A DNA stretch of 27,743 bases. Source: Prevotellaceae bacterium UBA3849. Its GTDB lineage: Bacteria > Bacteroidota > Bacteroidia > Bacteroidales > Bacteroidaceae. Under the pieces are notes generated by a model. It had not been told where the DNA came from. It saw only the letters and a list, made by a program, of their open reading frames with translations, and made no database searches. Made by a program: the position numbers and the translations under genes. This document shows, piece by piece, positions 23,711 through 27,743 of this stretch. The stretch lies in the NCBI GenBank assembly GCA_002392645.1, contig DGHL01000017.1, forward strand, positions 1-27,743, written 5' to 3'. Each line of letters begins with the position of its first letter. Position 1 is the first letter of the stretch.

Positions 23711-25792
23711 ATGAAAAAGACAAACATGAAACTGCGCGAGAGCCTGCGCTTCAAGCGTTTCACGAGGAAGGGCTACGGTCTGTTCTCCGTGCTTGGACGC
23801 GAGGTGCTTATCGGCACACTCAGCATCGCCACACTATCACATGCCAAGGCTGACGGCATCAGTGTGGAGACAGAGCTTGCCGGAGAAACTACGCAGCGCA
23901 GTGAACTGAACCTCGACGAGGTCGTGGTTACAGGAACGCGAACCCCGCTTACGCAAGGCGAGGCTGCGAAGATTGTCTCTGTCATTACTCGTGACGACAT
24001 ACATCGTGCGGCGGCAGAGACCATCAACGATGTATTGAAGTTAGCCACTGGCGTGGATGTCCGTCAGCGCGGTGGCTTTGGTATTCAGACGGACATCTCC
24101 ATCGGAGGCGGCACATTCGACCAGATTGCTATTCTTCTTAACGGTGTAAACATCAGCAATCCTCAGACAGGACACCTAAGTGCCGACTTCCCCGTTTCAC
24201 TTGACGACATTGAACGCATTGAGGTGATTGAGGGCGCTGCATCACGTGTGTACGGCGCACAGGCTTTCAATGGTGCCATCAACATCGTGACTACCACGGA
24301 AACGGGCACGCAAGACGGGAAGTATAACGGCTCCGTAGCCATAAAAGGTGGCAGCTTCGGGACCTTCGGTGGCAGCGCACGCGGCAGACTTGCCACTGGC
24401 AACCTCACTAACACGTTGTCTGTGGGATACGACCAAAGCGACGGTGGAACGGAGAACAGCTACTTCCGCAAGTCGCAAGGCTTCTACCAAGGACGCTACG
24501 CACCTCTTTCACAAAACAACATACGTCTTTCATCACTGTCATGGCAGTTCGGAGTAAGCACAAAGCGCTATGGCGCCAACACGTTCTACTCTGCTGCCTA
24601 CCCTAACCAGTATGAGAGCAATGCCCGTCTGTTCGCTTCAATCAAGGGCGACATACGCTTAGGTGCTTTTCACCTGCAGGTCACACCATACTGGAATCGC
24701 AACTTTGACCATTTCCAACTTATCTACGGTTCTTCCATTGGCGAGAACTTCCACCGTACGGATGTGCTGGGCACCTCTGCCAACATATACACTGAATGGA
24801 AACTGGGACGCACCTCCGTGGGCATGGAGATAAGGAAAGAGCGTATCTACTCCACCAACCTCGGCACTCCTCTCGACGAGGCTGACTATATAGAGGTAGG
24901 ACGTCACGACGGCATTTTCTACAAGAAAAGATGTGAGCGCACTGATGCCAGTTTCTTCCTTGAGCACAACATATTGCTGAAGAACTTTACGGCTTCATTC
25001 GGCGTGGTAGCAAACAAGAATACAGGCTACAACAACAGCTACCGCCTGTACCCTGGCATAGACGTATGCTATCGTCCTTCTGGCAGTTGGAAGATGACGG
25101 CGTCATGGAACATGGCATTCCGTATGCCTACATTCACCGATTTATTCTACAAGTCGCCAACACAGGAGGGTAACGTAGGACTGAACCCTGAGAAGACGCA
25201 GTCTCTGCGACTGGGCATACACTATCAGCACTCACTGCTGGCTGCCAACGCATCCTTCTTCTACGATTGGGGCACCGACATGATCGACTGGGTGATGTAT
25301 TCTGCAGATGACATCTATCACTCTGCAAACTTCAGTCTCGACAATCGCGGATTCCAGGTTAATGCTGACCTGTTGCCACGCGAGGTGTGGCACAATGCTT
25401 ACATCTCACGCATACACGTAGGCTATGCCTACATCGACCAGAGCAGGAAGGATAACGTGGAGATATACAAATCAAACTACGCAATGGAGTATCTACGCCA
25501 TAAGTTCGTGGCTGGCATCGACCATAAGATTGTGTCGAATCTCACCGCTTCATGGAGTTTCCGCTGGCAACAACGCATGGGGTCATACATACTCTACAAC
25601 AACCACAAGTCAACTGGCGAGGCGCATCCTTATCATCCTTACGGACTGCTAGACCTCAAACTGCTATGGACAGCCAAGCGCTATGAGCTCTCACTCAGCA
25701 TGAACAACCTGACCTCATACCGCTATTACGACTTAGGCAACGTAGAGCAGCCTGGCTTCTGGCTCATGGCTGGTTCTAAATTCAAATTCTGA
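23711..25792 (+). CDS. TonB-dependent outer membrane receptor
   Basis: A 693-residue receptor from the ATG at 23711, chosen because the promoter lies downstream of the earlier ATG at 23603. The N-terminal leader is unusually long: a basic stretch (MKLRESLRFKRFTRKGYGLF) precedes the hydrophobic part (VLIGTLSIATLSHAKA, ending near residue 46), as in the extended leaders of some Bacteroidota receptors. The TonB-box region LNLDEVVVTGTRTPL is at 67-81. A plug domain follows (ILLNGVNISNPQTG, IERIEVIEGAASRVYGAQAFNGAINIV), then a beta-barrel ending in Phe. It most resembles BtuB-like receptors for cobalamin, heme or siderophores. There is no SusC-type N-terminal extension and no SusD partner. The ligand is unknown. 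Confidence 0.88.
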   Translation: MKKTNMKLRESLRFKRFTRKGYGLFSVLGREVLIGTLSIATLSHAKADGISVETELAGETTQRSELNLDEVVVTGTRTPLTQGEAAKIVSVITRDDIHRAAAETINDVLKLATGVDVRQRGGFGIQTDISIGGGTFDQIAILLNGVNISNPQTGHLSADFPVSLDDIERIEVIEGAASRVYGAQAFNGAINIVTTTETGTQDGKYNGSVAIKGGSFGTFGGSARGRLATGNLTNTLSVGYDQSDGGTENSYFRKSQGFYQGRYAPLSQNNIRLSSLSWQFGVSTKRYGANTFYSAAYPNQYESNARLFASIKGDIRLGAFHLQVTPYWNRNFDHFQLIYGSSIGENFHRTDVLGTSANIYTEWKLGRTSVGMEIRKERIYSTNLGTPLDEADYIEVGRHDGIFYKKRCERTDASFFLEHNILLKNFTASFGVVANKNTGYNNSYRLYPGIDVCYRPSGSWKMTASWNMAFRMPTFTDLFYKSPTQEGNVGLNPEKTQSLRLGIHYQHSLLAANASFFYDWGTDMIDWVMYSADDIYHSANFSLDNRGFQVNADLLPREVWHNAYISRIHVGYAYIDQSRKDNVEIYKSNYAMEYLRHKFVAGIDHKIVSNLTASWSFRWQQRMGSYILYNNHKSTGEAHPYHPYGLLDLKLLWTAKRYELSLSMNNLTSYRYYDLGNVEQPGFWLMAGSKFKF

Positions 25793-25833
25793 CACATCTG
25801 TCTATCAAGGTAATCAGACACAAAATAAAAAAG

Positions 25834-25870
25834 CCCTGCATGGTATTCACTACTATGCAGGGTATATATT
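25834..25870 (+). terminator. terminator after the TonB-dependent receptor
   Basis: ccctgcat and atgcaggg pair around a 13-nt loop that can itself add gta:tac, followed by tatatatttt and preceded by an A-rich run. The stretch from 25871 to about 26060 contains no gene, promoter or repeat that I can support. Confidence 0.75.
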
Positions 25871-26060
25871 TTCAGGAGATTGCCTGTACATGCGACAATG
25901 CCGGAGATGCATTCCTTGAATAGTTCCTTGTGTACCTTTATGGTGGAATATCTACACAAAACGGGGACAGGCAATAGCAAACGAAACTATATCTATTAAT
26001 ATTTTTACGTAAGTTTACACTCTTCTATTTTACATTTAACGTAATTATATAGCAATTTTT

Positions 26061-26092
26061 ATTGCTCGTTCAAAATAAAATTCGTAACTTTG
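26061..26092 (+). promoter_or_regulatory. promoter of the two-gene secreted-protein unit
   Basis: ATTG at 26061-26064, a 20-nt spacer and TAACTTTG at 26085-26092 fit the Bacteroidota consensus. Transcription would start near 26099, about 58 nt before the ATG at 26157, with an A-rich leader. Confidence 0.75.
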
Positions 26093-26156
26093 TAGCAACT
26101 TACAACGTAAACAATAAAATAACAAACTTAAATTTTACTTACCAACATAGAAAATC

Positions 26157-26960
26157 ATGATTAGAAGAATTTCAATGGCTGTGACTTTGCTCGCTCTCTT
26201 CCTGTGCAGCGGCTTTGCACAGTGTAACAAGAATGCTACCGCATGTAACGGTAGCAACAAGGCATGGTATGAGGACGAGGCTGCACTACGCGCCGACTTA
26301 ATGGCTGCCGTGAGCGACTCTCGAGTATTGGACGAGTCAAAGGTATCGAACACCCTGATGCCTATACGTAAGGATTATCCTGGTGAGGAGTGGATTAACG
26401 AGGAAGGTCGCGACATGGTGTTGCTGGTTACACTTGTTGACTCAAGCCGTATGAAGCGTTTCTTTAGCGGAGAAGGTACTTACCGCATAAACAGGGAATT
26501 TGGTACGTGGGTGACGCTGCCAGGAGAATGGAGCGACAAGAAAGCGGAGTTTGAAGGACTTGACAGCATAGCTGCCCACATGAGAATGATTCAGCTATAT
26601 GGCTTGGACCCTTCTTGCACATACGACATAATGGTGTCGTTCTATGCTGACGCGTCATACATATTCCGTCCTGCACACAATCCGGACATTACCACCACGA
26701 GCGCCGGTCTGGAGTTTCCTGCCTTTGCGGATGAGAACTACAAGGTAGGCGAGACGAACTTCAGGGAATGGTACCGCTACAGTGTGAAATCTGCATACGA
26801 GGATGACAGTCCGCTGCCTTGGACACAGTTGGGATATACCTACGACTGGCATAAGGGTGCTCCGCGTCAGGGATTGTCTGAATACGTAGTGACGCACATG
26901 TCGCCGATAAAGGTGAAGAAATGTGAGAGCGCATGGGAGTTTATCAAAAACATCAAATAA
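26157..26960 (+). CDS. secreted protein of unknown function
   Basis: A 267-residue protein that I cannot assign to a family. It has a clear signal peptide (MIRRISMAVTLLALFLCSGFA, cleavage probably after residue 21) and then a Cys- and Asn-containing stretch (CNKNATACNGSNK). The cysteine near the cleavage site is not in a proper lipobox, so it is more likely periplasmic or exported than a lipoprotein. The mature part is acidic and rich in Trp and Tyr, with WVTLPGEWSDKKAEFEG and, near the C-terminus, PWTQLGYTYDWHKG and GLSEYVV. These look like conserved structural motifs of a Bacteroidota-specific family. The next gene starts 8 bp later, so the two are probably one operon. Confidence 0.75.
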   Translation: MIRRISMAVTLLALFLCSGFAQCNKNATACNGSNKAWYEDEAALRADLMAAVSDSRVLDESKVSNTLMPIRKDYPGEEWINEEGRDMVLLVTLVDSSRMKRFFSGEGTYRINREFGTWVTLPGEWSDKKAEFEGLDSIAAHMRMIQLYGLDPSCTYDIMVSFYADASYIFRPAHNPDITTTSAGLEFPAFADENYKVGETNFREWYRYSVKSAYEDDSPLPWTQLGYTYDWHKGAPRQGLSEYVVTHMSPIKVKKCESAWEFIKNIK

Positions 26961-26968
26961 ACAATTAT

Positions 26969-27637
26969 ATGACTATGAAAAGACTTACTACGACATTGTT
27001 TACGATGTGTCTGTTTTTTGCCTGCACCATACAGGCACAGACAATAAAGATGGGTGACAAGTTCTTTGATGGTGCCACTCTGTTTAAGGTACAGGAGATA
27101 CGTATGGGCAAGTATGTATCGCTTGAGGGGAGCAACGGCTTACAGATGACACTCGAGAAGGTTGACGGCAAACAGGGTGAATACACGCTGCAACCAAGTA
27201 GCCAGGCTGACGAGCCACCATTCCGCGGTGCTCAGTTTGGTTGGAGAGTACAGTATGTACGCAAAGACGGCATGAACTTCCTTGCCGTGCGCAAGCCTAA
27301 CAAGGATGCTATGTGGCTGCTCGTGCTTACGCCTGATAACCTTGAGAATTGTCTCGCACAGGAGAAGGACATCGAGAGAGAACTGCCCAGCGAGATAACA
27401 TCTAACACGTTGCTCAACCGTCACTATCTTTCAAAGATACCTGACAAAACAGAACTAAGACTGATGCGTAACGAGATATTGGCACGCCATGGCTATCGCT
27501 TTAAGTCAAAGGATCTGCAGGAGTGGTTTGGCAACCAGTTCTGGTATAAGCCAGGGAATAACAACGATGCCATAAAGCTCAACGTGATAGAACAGGTGAA
27601 CATAGAACTCATTAAGAGCGAAGAGGCTGACAGGTAG
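26969..27637 (+). CDS. secreted YARHG-domain protein
   Basis: A protein of about 222 residues starting at the ATG at 26969 (or at 26975). The frame is open further upstream, but an earlier start at 26933 would overlap the previous gene and spoil the signal peptide. The signal peptide MKRLTTTLFTMCLFFACTIQAQ is followed by an uncharacterised region to about residue 155. A YARHG domain comes next, recognisable from LMRNEILARHGYRFKS, LQEWFGNQFWYKP and NVIEQVNIELI. YARHG domains occur on extracellular or periplasmic proteins and may bind cell-wall or surface components; their exact role is not settled. It is co-transcribed with the unknown secreted protein upstream. Confidence 0.8.
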   Translation: MTMKRLTTTLFTMCLFFACTIQAQTIKMGDKFFDGATLFKVQEIRMGKYVSLEGSNGLQMTLEKVDGKQGEYTLQPSSQADEPPFRGAQFGWRVQYVRKDGMNFLAVRKPNKDAMWLLVLTPDNLENCLAQEKDIERELPSEITSNTLLNRHYLSKIPDKTELRLMRNEILARHGYRFKSKDLQEWFGNQFWYKPGNNNDAIKLNVIEQVNIELIKSEEADR

Positions 27638-27645
27638 ATATAACA

Positions 27646-27696
27646 TAATACGAGAAGGAGGAAGAAACGGTATGTTTCTTCCTCCTTCTCGTATTA
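27646..27696. terminator. very long perfect hairpin after the YARHG gene
   Basis: taatacgagaaggaggaag... on the left pairs base for base over 23 bp with its complement on the right, around the 5-nt loop ggtat. The stem is purine-rich on one side. There is no clear U-tract on either flank, so it is an atypical terminator. It may end transcripts arriving from both sides if the next gene is convergent. Confidence 0.65.
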
Positions 27697-27743
27697 AAAG
27701 AATTGTTCTGATCTTTTAGAAATTATTACTGTCCGCTAAACAT

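Noticed and set aside
27726..27743. End of a minus-strand gene (...MFSGQ stop) at the right edge
   Set aside because: Only five codons are visible; this cannot be told from chance.

Overview
The window looks like chromosomal DNA of a Prevotella-type member of the Bacteroidales. The evidence is Bacteroidota-style promoters (TTTG or ATTG, 19-20 nt, TAnnTTTG), OmpA, YfhO and TonB-receptor proteins typical of the group, secreted pectin lyases of families PL11 and PL10, and leaders with A-rich start regions rather than strong Shine-Dalgarno sites. I see no tRNA, rRNA, CRISPR array, transposase, phage gene or replication origin.

Left part (1-1900): the last codons of what is probably tpiA, a SPOR-domain envelope protein and exonuclease III, separated by short tandem repeats. 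Next (1921-5796) a secreted PL11 rhamnogalacturonan lyase faces away from a hexuronate-type MFS transporter. Together these suggest pectin breakdown and uronate uptake. A second pectin segment (about 14856-17923, minus strand) holds a FabG-type reductase, a PL10 pectate lyase and the remnant of a DUF4038/GH140-like glycosidase that has lost its catalytic part.

Centre (5887-14682, minus strand): a compact tetrapyrrole operon transcribed hemN-hemY-hemE-hemA/hemC-hemD-hemB-hemL, then a secreted FMN-binding protein and a 73-aa membrane protein. Four of the six hem junctions overlap. It covers glutamyl-tRNA to protoporphyrin IX, but gltX and hemH are not in the window. Its most unusual gene fuses a glutamyl-tRNA reductase without its C-terminal dimerisation domain to a HemC-like protein that stops before domain 3, the domain carrying the cysteine that anchors the dipyrromethane cofactor. 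The adjacent HemD is also short. The operon has a recognisable promoter, with a perfect 16-bp palindrome and a further copy of its half-site upstream.

Right part (17959-27743): a YfhO-family membrane protein diverges from a strongly codon-biased OmpA porin with a consensus promoter. Then follow a PfkB sugar kinase, a 22-bp-periodic repeat region with two competing perfect hairpins, a TonB-dependent receptor with a long N-terminal leader, and a two-gene unit encoding an unrecognised secreted protein and a YARHG-domain protein.

Several starts were moved from the longest reading frame because promoters or overlapping stop codons show the upstream part is not translated: the HemA/HemC fusion, hemE, yfhO, the TonB receptor and the YARHG protein.
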